Translations under genes and position numbers: made by a program
Assembly: GCA_963513935.1 (NCBI GenBank)
Contig: OY740774.1
Coordinates: 98,029,668 to 98,093,667, forward strand
Reading direction: 5' to 3'
Source of the DNA: Aphrophora alni
Lineage: Eukaryota; Arthropoda; Insecta; Hemiptera; Aphrophoridae
Length of the DNA stretch: 64,000 nt
In this document: positions 1-12,460 of the stretch, piece by piece
How the letters are laid out: the number at the start of each line of letters is the position of its first letter
Numbering within the stretch: the first letter of the stretch is position 1
The notes under the pieces: generated by a model
Told to the model about the DNA's origin: nothing
Seen by the model: only the letters and a program-made list of their open reading frames with translations
The model's database searches: none

Positions 1-39
1 TTTTCCGTTAAAAACTTCGAGATGTAATATATGAATGAT

Positions 40-1130
40 TTTGGGGGTTTTTACTCCAGAAAATACAAACCCAGAAGGTTTATCGAAATTTTTACTTACT
101 GAAATAAACAAAGTACTCAAATGAAATGATCCAAATAAATTAATAGCACAGACATATGATGTGGCTAATGTTATGAAAGGTGAACAGGCAAGGGTTCAGT
201 ATAACATACAAGTTTTCAAATATTCAATTTTATTCATTGTTACGCACATCAACAAAATCTTATAATGAAATGCGCACCTTCATCAATTAAATCAGTGTGT
301 TATTTTTTGGAAATCTCTCAAGCATTGCTCCATTTTTTTTCAAAATCTCCACTAAGATTGGACATGTTAAATGTTAATGTTAATGTACACATTCCAAAAT
401 CTTCAAACACACATTGGAATTTGAAAATAAGAACAGTTAATGGAGTTTATGAAAATAGGGAGAATCTTCTTAAATGTTTCGAATAATTACAATCTTTAAG
501 GACTTCTGATAAAAGAATTCAAAAATTGTAATCATCTTACCATTTATAAAAAAATTAAAATTTTTTTTTTTTTTTTGCTAGAATTGTTCCGTAAAATAAT
601 GCCTCAAGTAGAAATATTATATAATCAAATGCAATATACAATTTAGGTACGTGGATGATAATAAGATCCAAAGAACCAATTTCTCAAATCTGCAGTTCAA
701 GAACTTGTTAACATATTAGTATATCTCAAGTTATGGTAAATAAAGAAGTATGCGACTGTATTTTTATAGAAGATAATGAAAGATTTGTATTTATAAATAC
801 TTTAATAGTTCCTAAACTCTTTTACCAAGAAATTGGGCGTTTTCATGAAAGTTTGCTATCATTTGAAATAAAATAAAAGTGTAAAGTTTATCCATTTCTT
901 ATTCAAGAGAAATTAGTTTTTTACTCCAGAATGAATTTTACAATTTTAACGGTTTAATTTAATTGTTAAGTGCATTCAGTGAAGAAAAATTTCCATGTGT
1001 GATAAGCAAAACCATTAATCTCATTAAAATATTAGTAACAATTCTAATAACATTTTTTAATCAGCCGACATTTTATAGGCTAAAAAGAGCATATTAAGGA
1101 ATTCGATGCACTAGGAGAGGTTAACAGGGC
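40..1130 (+). pseudogene. Decayed hAT / ZMYM1-like (DUF4371-type) transposase
   Basis: Translated pieces in shifting frames follow, in order, the hAT-derived ZMYM1/DUF4371 family. Near 150-210 there is a segment like the family's 'YDGAAVMSG..GVQ' block (here LIAQTYDVANVMKGEQARV). The open stretch 265-486 includes FFSKSPLRLDML and then a TRWN/RTVN-like block (HWNLKIRTVNGVYENRENLL). Near 575-640 comes LFRKIMPQVEILYNQMQ, near 745-875 a 'CDxI..RF' block, and near 970-1100 weak C-terminal dimerisation-like sequence. Stops and frameshifts separate all the pieces, so it is dead. Family assignment is by recognition of conserved motifs; exact ends and inverted repeats were not found. Confidence 0.7.
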
Positions 1131-1682
1131 TATGTGTGATATATTACAAGAATATAATAACAAGTATTATAATATTCTGTTAAATTTGTATACTAAATAC
1201 ATCAGTTGTTTGGTAGGAATAAAATATGAATTTTTATTATTGTTAATTCTACAAAGCACCCCCTCATTAAAATACCCATCATATTTCACTGATTTCAAGT
1301 ATTTCTTCATTTAGTTATTTTCCTGTCCAATAAGCTATAGTAAACAGATTTATGTTAAAGAATAGTAGGAGAAAGGTAGGGCATAGTTCAGAATTCATGG
1401 CCTACACATATATTGAACACACTTAATACAATTTAAGTACTACCTACCTTCATTTCCAGATTTAATTCAAAATATGAACTAGGAAAAATTTTCTATGAAT
1501 AGTTAATAATATTCAAAATGTTTAGATAAGGGATGGGGGGTTGTAACTTGTAACTGGAGTATGAAAGGGGAGACAAGTTTACTATAGTATAAATTTTGTT
1601 ATAGGGTTAGGGGGATGGGCACCCCTGATTAATTGAATTTATATTATGGTACAAGATATATAACAGCAATTATGCATTACAG
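1131..1682. other. AT-rich non-coding stretch before first visible Kazal exon
   Basis: No coding segment or repeat is recognised. It is presumably intron of the Kazal gene, because the exon at 1683 starts in mid-codon inside a Kazal domain; its sequence reads into the acceptor AG at 1681-1682. Confidence 0.5.
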
Positions 1683-1805
1683 GAAAGGCATTCAGTTGGC
1701 ACACCTGGGAAGATGTGTTCCCTTGTTAGAACCAGAGCCATGTCCTGAGGATTGTGATAATGAAGAAGAAGACCCAACATGTGGGTCTGATGGAAATGTT
1801 TACAG
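1683..1805 (+). CDS. Kazal gene, first visible exon
   Basis: Acceptor ag at 1681-1682, donor gtaaat from 1806. It encodes the end of an upstream Kazal domain (GIQLAHLGRC), a linker, and the first half of the next (CPEDCDNEEEDPTCGSDGNVY). It ends in phase 2. Confidence 0.85.
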
Positions 1806-4800
1806 GTAAATGGCTATAAATTAAAAGTCAATTTTATTTTACCTAACTGAATAATTTTTTTTAAATATAAAGTAAAATGGTTTATTGTTGAGTGATCAAA
1901 GGTCGAGTTCAGATTTGTGACAATTTTGAAGATCTCAGCTCATTACTATGACCATTATTATATAAATCAGCATACAAGTAGCAACTAATTTATAAATGTA
2001 TAAAATGAAACTTGAATACTAATTATTGGTATAAACTTGATGTTTACACGTTTTTTTATATTATTTGCAAATATCTACAGGAAAAAAAAATCAATTATTG
2101 TAAGACCTCAACTATATATATATTACAATCCTTATTCTTAAAACAATTTTCAACTGTTATTGAAAATATATATATATTTATATATATATATATATATAAC
2201 AAAAAAACATACATTTATATACTTGATCAATCAACTTATAGTAGCAGTTACAATGTTTTTTTTCATTTTTGTTAAAGTTTATTACATAGGTTGTGTTTAG
2301 CATTATTTTGGTCAAGGTCAAATGAAAATAGTTCTATTTGTATATCACCTTAAACCCAGGCTACTTTTATAGCAACTACTTTTCATGACAATGTCTATTT
2401 TACTTTATCTCATTTCCGTCCATGAATCTCAGATCTATTTCAAACCTCTTTGTAACATGCTCAAGGAAGATTTCTGATAACAAATGTCTGGTAACCAAAA
2501 TCGTTCTCACATACAGAAGGAATTATATTATAAATTAAATTATATTATAAACTCCTTTTCTTTATCTATTATAGAATTATATCTCCGTCAAAACAAAATA
2601 GTAAACAACAAAAAATAAAATACAAACATGTCGATTATTATCCAAAAAATTTAATAAAAACAACTGAACAACTAAAAACACAGCCGATGCACCATTTGTT
2701 ACGAATTAGTTGTCATAATAGGCCGATACAACATTTGTTGCGAATTAGACTGTGTTCGGGTTTCATTAAATAACAATCAAAGGTTCAGTTATGCTTTTAA
2801 TATTATTTTCCAATCTCTATTAATACAATATACAAATGATATTTAATACTTTTTTAATACAAACGTGATTCAATCACTTAAAATCAATACAACCCTTCTA
2901 TATCCCTACAGTTATAATCTATATTAATATTTGATTATTAATGGGGCAGTTACCCAAATTGAAACAATGGTGGTACAATCACATTAACTACAATGTTTTC
3001 ATTTCTATCTTTAACCCGGAACGAAAGAAACATTGCAACAAGAAAGTTAATTTAGTTCAGTCTTTCTTCTTATAGACTGATCTATATGAAATTAACATCA
3101 TTTCAGAATACACACAAAGCTTGCTCATCTCTGTTGCTGGAAATTAACACTGTGATCCTTCATGGTCATTGGTTCCCTGGACTGTTCTTCTGAAAAACCC
3201 AATGACATTGATGACACTCTGTCATTGTCTGACGGTCTTGCCTTTTTTCGGTACCCTCACTGCCTACCTCCAATCCGCTCTCTGATTGATTGACCTTAAT
3301 TTTCCCCAAACCTTAGGTTTATATATCTTTAAGTACTATGTAACGCCTTTGATTGTTACAAGCTCAGCAGTTTTCTAAATTTTTACATTTTGTCACAACT
3401 ATTGTTTATATTCTGCTAAACTGTTCTGAGACTTAGAATGAAACTGAACTATCTAACCTAATCCTAGTATTTAAATCCTAACGATGGTACACATGGGTCT
3501 TTATGTTTTAACCAACAAGATCAGTTTATTAGTTCCAAGATAGCAGCTGTAAACTTTTTATCCATAGTTTTGCAATAATTCAACTAAATATCTTGACATT
3601 ATGTAAACATACACAAATCATGATTATGAACGTAATAATAGCAACTATAACTTAATGAAATTAAATTTAAAAAAGTTTTAGTCAAAATTAAAATGTCTAA
3701 CCTTGAACTCCCAAATTTTATACTTAAATATATACAATTCATAAGACCAATATTTGTTGAAAGTTGTTAGTAATTATATAAATCACAGTCTCATATAATT
3801 GGCTAATTTTTCAGTTTGGATATTCTACATAACCACATTTTTCCTCTATAAAGGAAATCGTGTTAAACTCGTATCAGTTTTCTGTAGATGTGTGCCAAGA
3901 TTTTAATTTGGTTTTAAGTTGTTATAGATAAATTTCATTCTTTAGTTTTTATATAAATAATGTATACAAAAGTTCTCTTTCTCTAAAAATTTGTTTACAA
4001 AATTACATTATTGTAAAAACATTTTTTTAATAATTTAACTCTTAATAATAACATTTATTTTTATTAGGTCAGCTTGTGAATTAAAAAAAGCAACATGTGG
4101 TCAAAGAGTGGTACCAGTACCACTTCATCATTGTGCAACAACAGCTGCTTGTAATCAGGTGTGTGATGATGCAAGAGAATTTGTTTGCGGATCTGATAAC
4201 AAGTTTTACAGGAATCAATGTGAAATGAAAAGAGATAATTGTGGGTAAGTGACACAAAAGTCAGTATTAGCAGAAGTTTCTCAAATTTTCTTTGCATAGA
4301 AATTCTGTTAAATTACAGTCTATTTCAGTTTAGTTGTCACTGATGTCGTAATGAATTTCTGTCCACATAGTAGATCCCTGCAGAAATATACAATATTAAA
4401 TATGAATCAGTAATCTGTGATGACTTGAAATATTTTAACACCCACCTAACATATTTTTAATTACTTCGAAGAGTGTAATTTAGTGAACAACTGTTTGACA
4501 TGTTGCCATGAAATCGTATGAATTGATAATGAATTATATTTTTTATATAATTAGAGATAAGTCATTAATCATTCTTTTAATTTAATTAAACTGAAGAGAT
4601 TCAGTAAGGATGACATCTCAAGAATATTGTTTGATTGAAAATGGTGGTCATAACATTTTATATTTGATAATACTATCACTCACGGTGTTCAGCACAACTG
4701 GTCTATACAATTCTGTAATGTTTAATAAGATTGAAAATTTCAAATATAAGTTGTATTGTAATTTCAAATTCTTTTAATGAGCTCATGTAAAATCCTTTTT

Positions 4801-5886
4801 TCCACATATGTATAATGAACATGTTGGTGTTGAAATTGTGTAAATAAGACGGTTGTTTATTAGGTGTTATGCTTAACTCGATCATATAAAGTTATGTTCT
4901 TTAAACTTTTTATAAAATATGAACCCTCTTTTAATTTTGATAAATTTGTAATTTTCCTCACAAGAACAATGTTATTAATATTGACACAAGATGATTAAAT
5001 CCTTTTAAGTAATGTACTTTGAGTTTTCCCATTACAATCCTTAGAGTGTAGTGCAGTCTGTTGCCTAAATTTTCAGAAACTTATTTTAGTTTTTGATTAT
5101 TAGGGGTTTATTTAAATTAAAACCGTATGAATAAAACCTTAATTTTTTATGTTTATGACTCGAGATGGATCCAGGAATTCCCAGCTGGCAGATTACGTAA
5201 TCACGTGAACCGAAAATCTGTCAGGATGGACCGGCAATCGTGATTTTTAGGCCCAAGTCAAGAACAACGCAGTTCAAAATTAAAATTACTTTTATTAAAA
5301 ACGTTACTAAATCAAAAATTATAAAAGCAATTGAATTTAAAGAGTATAATTTTTTTTTTAAAGAAAAGAAAATCATACCTGTCGTGATCGACCAATCCGT
5401 AGTGGCACCTGACACTTAGCTTGTTCTCAAGTCTCTACTCATTTCTGCCCATCACGTGATTCATGCTCCAAAACTGCAAGTGAAGAGTTTTTTAGGAGTT
5501 TATTCAACTGTTGCTAACTTATTTAATTATGTTAATTCCTTATTTCATTATTTTGGTTTCTGTTTGAAACCTACTATGCTACCGGTACGTCTTATAATTT
5601 CTTTTGCAATCAAGTTATAGCTAATTGTTTTTTTGGGTTTTTTTTCTTTTTCAGAAAACACATTTATGTTGTTCCAATCAAGCAATGTCTAATTGGATTC
5701 CAATTTAAAGGGTGCAACAGAATCTGTCCTACATATTTTGATCCAATCTGTGGCTCAGATAACAAGACATATTCAAACGACTGCTTTCTCCAATTGGAAA
5801 ACTGCCGTTCTCGTTCACTAGTCACCAAGCAACATCACGGAATGTGTGGTCAGCCAGTTCAGGAACCAAAAAATTATCTTTACTGA
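1683..5886 (+). CDS. Multi-Kazal serine protease inhibitor, 3' part of gene (3 exons)
   Basis: Exons 1683-1805, 4068-4244 and 5655-5886 join in frame (AG+G = Arg, GG+A = Gly at the junctions), all with GT..AG introns. The encoded C-terminal part has the tail of one Kazal domain and then three complete Kazal domains, each with the CGSD(G/N)xxY core and six cysteines. It ends with a short tail, GQPVQEPKNYLY. Kazal domains inhibit serine proteases through a reactive loop, and multi-Kazal proteins are normally secreted; the signal peptide would be in 5' exons outside the window. Both visible introns fall inside Kazal domains. The protease target cannot be told from sequence. It could also be the Kazal portion of a larger extracellular protein, but no other domain follows. 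Confidence 0.88.
1806..4067 (+). other. Kazal gene intron (2262 bp)
   Basis: AT-rich. It holds a (TA)n run near 2166-2200 and a 27-bp sequence present twice with three mismatches (2683-2709 and 2722-2748). No coding relic recognised. It ends with a T-rich tract and the acceptor ttattag at 4061-4067. Confidence 0.75.
2683..2748 (+). repeat. Short direct repeat, 27 bp x 2
   Basis: Two copies beginning GCCGAT and ending GCGAATTAG/ACGAATTAG, 24 of 27 positions identical, 12 bp apart. Origin unknown. Confidence 0.7.
4068..4244 (+). CDS. Kazal gene, second visible exon
   Basis: It completes one Kazal domain (SACELKKATCG...HHC) and encodes most of the next (CNQVCDDAREFVCGSDNKFY...DNCG). Donor gtaagt starts at 4245. 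Confidence 0.87.
4245..5654 (+). other. Kazal gene intron (1410 bp)
   Basis: Mostly featureless and AT-rich. The part 5155-5470 is less AT-rich and has weakly inverted ends (AATCACGTGA near 5200, TCACGTGATT near 5453), possibly an old MITE; this is not established. Acceptor tttcag ends at 5654. Confidence 0.7.
5655..5886 (+). CDS. Kazal gene, terminal exon
   Basis: It finishes the second complete Kazal domain, encodes the third (CNRICPTYFDPICGSDNKTY...HHGMC) and ends at TGA 5884-5886. Confidence 0.88.
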
Positions 5887-6043
5887 AAACACAATTAGTG
5901 CAAGGACTTTGACTTACTGAACTAATTGTGTATCATTTGCAGTCTTAACCAATGTAATTGATAATCATAAGTTGTGATTCATCTATAACGAATATATCAT
6001 CTTGTTTTGTAAAGAATATGGTAGATAGATGCGGAAGCTGTTA

Positions 6044-6049
6044 AATAAA
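6044..6049 (+). promoter_or_regulatory. Polyadenylation signal of Kazal gene
   Basis: AATAAA 158 bp after the stop codon, the first canonical signal downstream. Confidence 0.55.
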
Positions 6050-6315
6050 AGCAACGACGAAATCTCCTATAACGTAACTTAACTTCTAACTATCACTGAA
6101 ATCCTTTAAATTATTTATCTTACAAACTTTAATATTTATGTGTTGCAATATTCTCTCAATTTATTTATACACTACTCCTACAGAAAGTGAAAAATTCTGA
6201 TCTAATTCATACCCCCACGACTTAAACTATTTTCTATTATATTACATTCATTTTAGATGGTGACTTAACAAATGTGATAAGAAGATATTTTGGAGGATCA
6301 AAGCAATATAAAATA

Positions 6316-6317
6316 AC

Positions 6318-6370
<53 letters not shown>

Positions 6371-6383
6371 AACAAACAAACAA
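6316..6383. repeat. (CA)n / (CAAA)n microsatellite
   Basis: About 50 bp of CA dinucleotides with one interruption, followed by about 20 bp of CAAA. It creates spurious open frames on both strands. Confidence 0.95.
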
Positions 6384-8592
6384 TAAAACATCCCAACCGA
6401 ACTTGACACACACACATTACTGTTTCAGTGGTCACAATTCTGAATGTTCTGTTAAAAAATGTTGAAGTTTTGAATACATATCTGTCAAAACAAATTGCAC
6501 AGATATGAATAGAACATATTCCTGCTTGTTCCACACACATATCAGTTCTCATATTTAACCACAGCGCCCACAGACAATATGCATGTTTGTTCCTAAATCT
6601 ACAAAGTTTTTGGAATAGTTTATAATGTAAATGTTTACGAGGAATGCATCTGAGTAAAATTTTCATATATATTGTGTATTTTCACATAATAAATTTGTGC
6701 GAAATACTTTTATAATGCTAAAAGTCACCTAACTTTTCTTTTGTATCTACAGTACTTCATGAATTAATTGAAACAGCAACTTAACAGCCACATTAGTGAT
6801 TACATACATGATACATTTTAAGGAGTCCACATAGTCCTGTACAAGGTGTGGATGGCCCAATCATAATTACTAAACAATAACATTCTGGTAATACTTATTT
6901 ATAACTGGTATATTTTATATCGTCCAATAGAAAAAAGTGTGAGTTGTGAAAGCACAAATAACCCAAGATTGTGATGTTTAGATCAGATTTACACGTTTCT
7001 GGAAAAAAATATTATATTCTTCTACAAATTCTTTATTTAATGCCTTTGTGTCTATATAAAACCTTATCTCTGAATCAATCAAATCAAACAAAGCTGTGCA
7101 AAACTTAATTAAGTTTTATTAAAACTTTAATAGTTTTTACTTTTTTTTTCCTATTTTATAAACTATGAAGCTTTTTAATGTTCTATAAGATCTTTTATAA
7201 AATTAAAATTTAAAAATGTTATACAGTTATTACAACTGCAGATTTCATTTCAGTTTTCTATACCAGTAAATAGATAATATAAGTGATATAATTTAAGTCT
7301 ACTTATGATTAGAGTAAGTTATTTATAAACAATTAGGTTACGATTTCCTATTTTATATTAAATTATAATGTGCCAATATCTGTGTGTTGTACGCTAACTT
7401 AACAAATAAGAAAAGTTAGTGTTTGGATTATTTACACCTATAGGTTCACAGAATATTAGTTAGGCTACTGTAAATATTTTCTAGATTTAATAAAATTTTC
7501 TTTTGCTATAGATTTTAAACAAATTGTTTTACTATTTATTTGTGTATTAATAAATGCCCGAAAATTCTATTCAACATGGATCTTGTACAATAAATACTTT
7601 TCTTTTAAACTTAATCATTTTTACAACAATACATTTTTTTATTTGTTTAAAATTTTATAGTTTTGTATTATATATATTTCCCAACTTACATTAACACTTT
7701 AATTAAGTAGGAAAAAAGATGGTACCAATTAGTTAATGTGTGCATTAGCGCTATACTGCTATACTAGAGTGATGAAACAACAGAACCATTTGGTGCTTTA
7801 TGTTACAGCATCTGTAAGAACTTAAGACCATTCTTCTGGCAATCTTACTTACACATGCATGCAACAATACATTTTGAAGAAATCTCAAATATATTAACAG
7901 CTTTCAAAAAATCATTATGATGAATGACTGTTTTCAATACTTCAAATGAAATTTTTTTTTTCTCGTGTTCATTTATAAATATCATTACGTAATATCGGCA
8001 AGTAATTAAAATTATTGTTTCTAAACAAATTGCCACCCGTTATCAGTGTATCTTTAATAATGTAGTAAAATTCCAGAAGTTTACATGGATCATATTAGTC
8101 CTGGTAGACTACTGTACAAATTATTATTTGATGGATATAAGTAGGTCTATAATATTTGTTGAAAATGTTTAAATATATAACTTCAATCTTTTTTTATCAG
8201 CAGTAAAATCCAACTGAAATTTAATAGAGACCATATCAACAAAACTGTAGTAATGTACCACTAACAAAAAACCAAAAACATATTTGTGAACTAAAATGAT
8301 AAACATATTCTAATTTATGCCTGGTGATTAATTTAAAATAATTAGTAGTCTGTCTGACTCTTTATATATTAAATTAATTTTTTTTTCTTTCCCCAAATAT
8401 ATTGTAGATTCGTTAAGATTATTTTGACCAATACAAATCAAACATTTTATTTTGTATTTATTAATTTTAAAATAATATAATTTTATATTCTTAGATTTAC
8501 AAGTGTGATTATGTGATTTATTTATTTATAATATCCATTTCTTCAGCTGATTTCAATTTGTATTTATTGAATGATTAATAAATATAAAATTA
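6384..8592. other. Intergenic, nothing recognised
   Basis: AT-rich sequence with many homopolymer tracts. No coding segment, RNA gene or clear repeat boundary was seen on either strand. Confidence 0.5.
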
Positions 8593-8855
8593 TTGAAAAT
8601 GTTTCATTGTATAACCTGTAATCAAATTAAAAACTTTCAAATTTATAAAAACACTCATATAGAGTGTTTACAGTGTTCCTTTACAAAACGTTTTCAGTGT
8701 TCCTTTATAACAGTGATTCTGAATAAGAAGCGAGTGATCATGAAATATTCCAATGTACCATCAAAGCTCACCGCAGGCTATGAAGTTTTAAAATATGGAA
8801 ATCAATCTGTGGACGGTTTTTTTTTTCAACCGATGGTACTGGAAGGGACATTTTT

Positions 8856-9133
8856 AGGTTCATTATGAATAAGGAACGATTTTTATTCCTTCTAAATGCT
8901 TTGAAGTTTAACAACTCCTGAAATAGGAAAGATAGGGCCAAAGAAGATCCTGGTGCTGTCGTTGCACTAATATTTGAGCAGTTTATTGAAAACTGCAAAG
9001 AATACTATTCAATAGGAGAATATGTATGCATCAATGAAATGGTAGCCTTTACAGGTCACTGTCAATTCCGAATTAACATGTCAAAAAAAACCAACAAATC
9101 CTCAAGCTGCCGATGGATGAAAAACATCAACTA
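8856..9133 (+). pseudogene. piggyBac-like transposase fragment
   Basis: The translation has the start of the DDE_Tnp_1_7 core in order: MNKERFLFLLNALKF, a degenerate R/D-rich linker, LIFEQFIENCKEYYSIGEY, then CINEMVAFTGHCQFRINMS. The last part matches the family's 'IDEqLvgFRGRcpFrqYmPsKP' block, with the catalytic Asp replaced by Asn. There is an in-frame stop after KFNNS and a frame disturbance after position 9080. The catalytic C-terminal half is absent. No TTAA-flanked ends were found. Dead relic. Confidence 0.7.
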
Positions 9134-9889
9134 ACTCAAACTATTTAATAAAGAAGACCTTGTGCTTTCTGCCAACTAAGAATGAAACGTTAGACACGAT
9201 ACCCATGCCAGAAGTGTGGAGTACTACTGATTTGCTTAAAGTCTTCAAGGAAAGTGTGTGTAAGGTGCCTGGAATAGACCCAAGACTATATTTACCATTA
9301 TTTTCAATGTTGCTGAGTGTTTGTTACTTAAATAAACTATTAAATAAGTTTTTTTCATAATAATGGTGTATTATTTGCCTAGTACAGTATAGTTTATGTT
9401 AAATAATTTAAAATTTGTTACCCCAATATTCAAATCAGCATATTAAGTAATCATGAACCCAATTAAGGTTTTAAGTACTTTTAAACACTACTTATTATCC
9501 ATTTTAAAAGAGTCTAATTATATGTTTGACAAAAAATACGCTTTAAAACGATTACATAAAAAACAATGTTACTTTGGTGAGAGATGGAATTTTTTAAAAT
9601 TTGCTTTAGACAATGTATTGTTGAATTTTGGTAGTAATATAAATAATAAACAAGGAACCAAACCCGAAAAATATACAGTTAATATTCCCCTCCCCCCATG
9701 ACGTCTGACAGACGGCACACGGTACTTAAGTTAATATTTCAGGGTATAGGAGTTGAGGGTTTCATCAATACAGAAGACCAAACAAAGGGTGCAGGGAAAG
9801 TATAAATGAAGGTGGAGAATTTCCCAAGAAGGCATGGAATCTTCAATGAAGGACAGACACTGTCAAATCTTGACATTGAATACAGGTAA
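9134..9889. other. Intergenic, unassigned
   Basis: Two chance-length open frames (66 and 82 codons) show no recognisable family. The region from about 9714 to 9889 is less AT-rich and may be the 5' part of the LINE relic that follows. Confidence 0.4.
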
Positions 9890-10500
9890 ATGAAAAGCTA
9901 TAGTATAAGATTCATAGGTCCAAAAAACAGGCCGTGGAAAGAACTCTGTGCAGATCAGAATAGGAATACATGGTGATTAGTTTATTAGATCATGTATGGA
10001 AAATTAAGAAGTCACCCTCTGGTGTCTCTCCCTGATGATGAAAAGATGAAGACAGTTAAAGAGTTTTTTTTCCAACCCACCAAAGGGATAAGTCGGAGCT
10101 ATCCGCAGATGAAAATGGTGGAAGTGATTCCTTTCAGCCAGTAAGAAGTGAAGCGAACAAGTAAACAGATTAAAATAAATAATTATACAGGACCGAATCC
10201 GGTTGAAATCATAAAAGGAATCACAACTGTGCATACACATGAGTATACCAACATATTAAATAACCTGTTGTTTAATGGATACTTCGCAGTCAATTAGAAA
10301 GTTCTAAGCCTGGTTCTATTAGAAAAGTAGAAGAAGGAAGGAAAGAAAAATAGCACATATAAACCCCTACCCATACTAAATGAGGCTTGTCAATTTCTGT
10401 AGATTGATGATAGGGAGATATCGAGGTGTCAGGCCACAGTTTTGGCTGGAAGATCTTCCAATGTCACTCCAGAAAAAAGGCCTTAGAATATCCAGTGTAT
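9890..10500 (+). pseudogene. Non-LTR retrotransposon (Jockey/R1-like) reverse transcriptase relic
   Basis: Conceptual translation shows the region upstream of and into the RT fingers. A WKELC block near 9937 and a YGKLRS..SLPDDE region near 9995 come first. Near 10150-10260 there is a GPNPVEIIKGITTVHTHEY segment, equivalent to the family's 'KAPGpDgIpxEIIK'. Then come LLFNGYFAVN.KVLSLVLLEK and a degenerate 'YRPIxLLNxxGK' block near 10360-10390. Stops are frequent. Nothing after about 10500 is recognised. Confidence 0.65.
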
Positions 10501-10758
10501 AACTAGTTTTGAAAAATGAATGGAACAAAAAGTAAATTAATTACCACATTTAAAATCAATACAATAAAAAATATATATATTTGGTGAATCAGTTTAAATG
10601 TATATATTATATTTTCACAATTACACAAACTTAAACTGCTGTTGTCCCCATTTCATCTTCATTAACCTAGAATTCTATAACTCAACTGTTTAATCAAACT
10701 AGTTTAATCAATTTAAATCAATAAAAATAAAACAAAACCAAATATATCAACACCCTCA

Positions 10759-11314
10759 TGTGGCCCAGCCAAGGAGCCCACCAAATAAAAAGCATAATAA
10801 GTATAAATTTGGATGTAATGGAAAGGGATTCTAAATAATAAAATATCAATTGGCACTTGCAATTTTGTTGAGCAGTGCAAGATTACATAGAAGGGGGGAG
10901 AGTAGAGGAGTGGAGGGCTTGAACCAGCAAGCCGAGCGAGAGTCTGTTCCGAGAGCCGCGAGGAGGAAGTTGAACGGCAGACCGCTACGGGACGAGGTCA
11001 GTCCATTTTCGGCCACGTGCTAGCTAAATTAAACGGTATGATTTTCGGCCACGTGCTAGCTAAATTAAACGGTATGTTTTTCGGCCACTATTAAGGCTTT
11101 ATCTAGCCGTTATGTCTTTTTTATAAATTATAATACTGTAATCTTCTAATTCGGCGCTAAAATAAAAGATAACATTTAATTTAACTTGTGTTGCGTGCGT
11201 TATTAGCGTCCTAACCCAACTCCTTGGCCCATCCTGACAAGATTCGGCTAAAGTGTATACAGTCTCCAGCCAGCCGGAGCTTCCAGCTGGTCAAAAGAAG
11301 TGGAGACGGTCACA
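10759..11314 (+). mobile_element. Solo LTR A (556 bp)
   Basis: It begins TGTGGCCC and ends GGTCACA, flanked by a 4-bp direct repeat CTCA (10755-10758 and 11315-11318). A second copy in reverse orientation lies at 47571-48072 with its own target duplication. AATAAA at 11161-11166 is conserved in the other copy and gives the likely transcriptional direction. It carries an exact 36-bp tandem duplication (11005-11040 and 11041-11076) absent from copy B. TG..CA ends with 4-bp duplications are typical of LTR retroelements; no internal coding region is attached. The family is not identified, and it is unrelated to the complete gypsy LTR at 56394. Confidence 0.85.
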
Positions 11315-11739
11315 CTCATAAACTCTAGTTCATCTTTATAAAATTCAAGTATAAGTAAATTATAATTAATTCGAATTTTGAAAATTAAAAAATGTTGATG
11401 TAGAACTTGTAACATAATTGTATGTATATTCCAGATACACTGAGGCCTACAAAAACTATCTACAAGATAATAATCTGGCAAAATTAAAATATTTATTTTA
11501 CCAGAAGAGGAAGCTTTTTCAGTTACCACCAATACTTCTGGACTTTTATTGATCAATACAAAATAGATTAAAATCTTCTAATTATTGGTGGTATATTGTG
11601 CACTAGGTGAATAATTAAGAAGTTGGATTTTGATTTGCTGTCCTCATTGAGACTCACATTAACAGTGAGTTTTTTATTTGATTTGGCCCTTTTTACTTAT
11701 TTTGAAGTCAGTTTTAAATGAGGACGTATAAAAGAATGA

Positions 11740-12460
11740 CCAATGTCTAGTAAATGGGGTAGCAGCTTAATACATCCAATACACAAGAAAGGGGATGAAT
11801 TATTACACCAAAGTTATAAAGAAATATCACTATTAGGGTCTCCTTATAATTTTTTCTGAAATATACTATTAAGAGACATAACTGTTACGCAGATGTTACG
11901 GTATCCTATAGGTATATTAGTGTTGGTTTCACTAAAGAAGAGAAACTGTAGATGAGGTAATTATTAGAAAAAATCTGGGAGTATAATACTGACCTCCGCA
12001 TATTATTTATTGACTATTGTCAATCTTCTGATATCAACAACAGAACTAGTTTAATAAATTCATTACAAAATTTTAACAATTCCAACAAATTAATAGGACT
12101 GATCTAAATAACGATGAATAATAGTAATGCAAAAGTATATAAAAAATAGTCCCCTTAGCCGCAGCTTTTCAATTTCGGCAGGAGTGAGACAAGAGGATGC
12201 GCTAATCAGCACCACTGTTTAATCTTCTTTTATAAAACAAACTAAATAAACTCAGTAGTAATGAAACTAAATGTTAAAGAATATATAATTTATTCATATA
12301 GATGATATAGATTTATATACAGATGATATCTGCCTAGTTGTAAGAAATTGTCTATCGACCAGAGAAATATTTAAAGTGCTGAAAGCTGAAGCCAAAATAT
12401 AGGCTTGAGAATTAAAACAAAACAAACTATTTATGTATATCTGTCCAAATAATACCACAA
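11740..12460 (+). pseudogene. Non-LTR retrotransposon reverse transcriptase relic
   Basis: Fragments follow RT motifs in order. IHPIHKKGDE and a degenerate NYR(G)ISLL block lie near 11775-11850. EKIWEYNTDLRILFIDYCQ, equivalent to the 'lFIDFxqAfD' motif, is near 11970-12020. VRQEDALISTTV, a 'GVRQGDxLSP' remnant, is near 12185. YTDDICLVVRN, the YADD box, is near 12312, followed by L.VLKAEAKI. The order and the EYN..L..LFIDY block suggest the clade common in insects with 'EKxxEYN' before motif A. Multiple stops; dead. Confidence 0.68.

Noticed and set aside
5159..5207. Cluster of six palindromic hexamers (CTCGAG, GGATCC, GAATTC, CAGCTG, TACGTA, CACGTG) resembling a cloning polylinker
   Set aside because: No vector sequence on either side; the flanks are ordinary AT-rich intron, and the splicing of the Kazal gene around it is normal. 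Chance, or part of an old repeat, is simpler.
6274..6666. Overlapping open frames on both strands through the CA repeat
   Set aside because: They are translations of a microsatellite (THTHTH / VCVCVC) with no protein family.
9160..9360. 66-codon frame as C-terminal part of the piggyBac relic
   Set aside because: No block of the piggyBac C-terminus could be matched.
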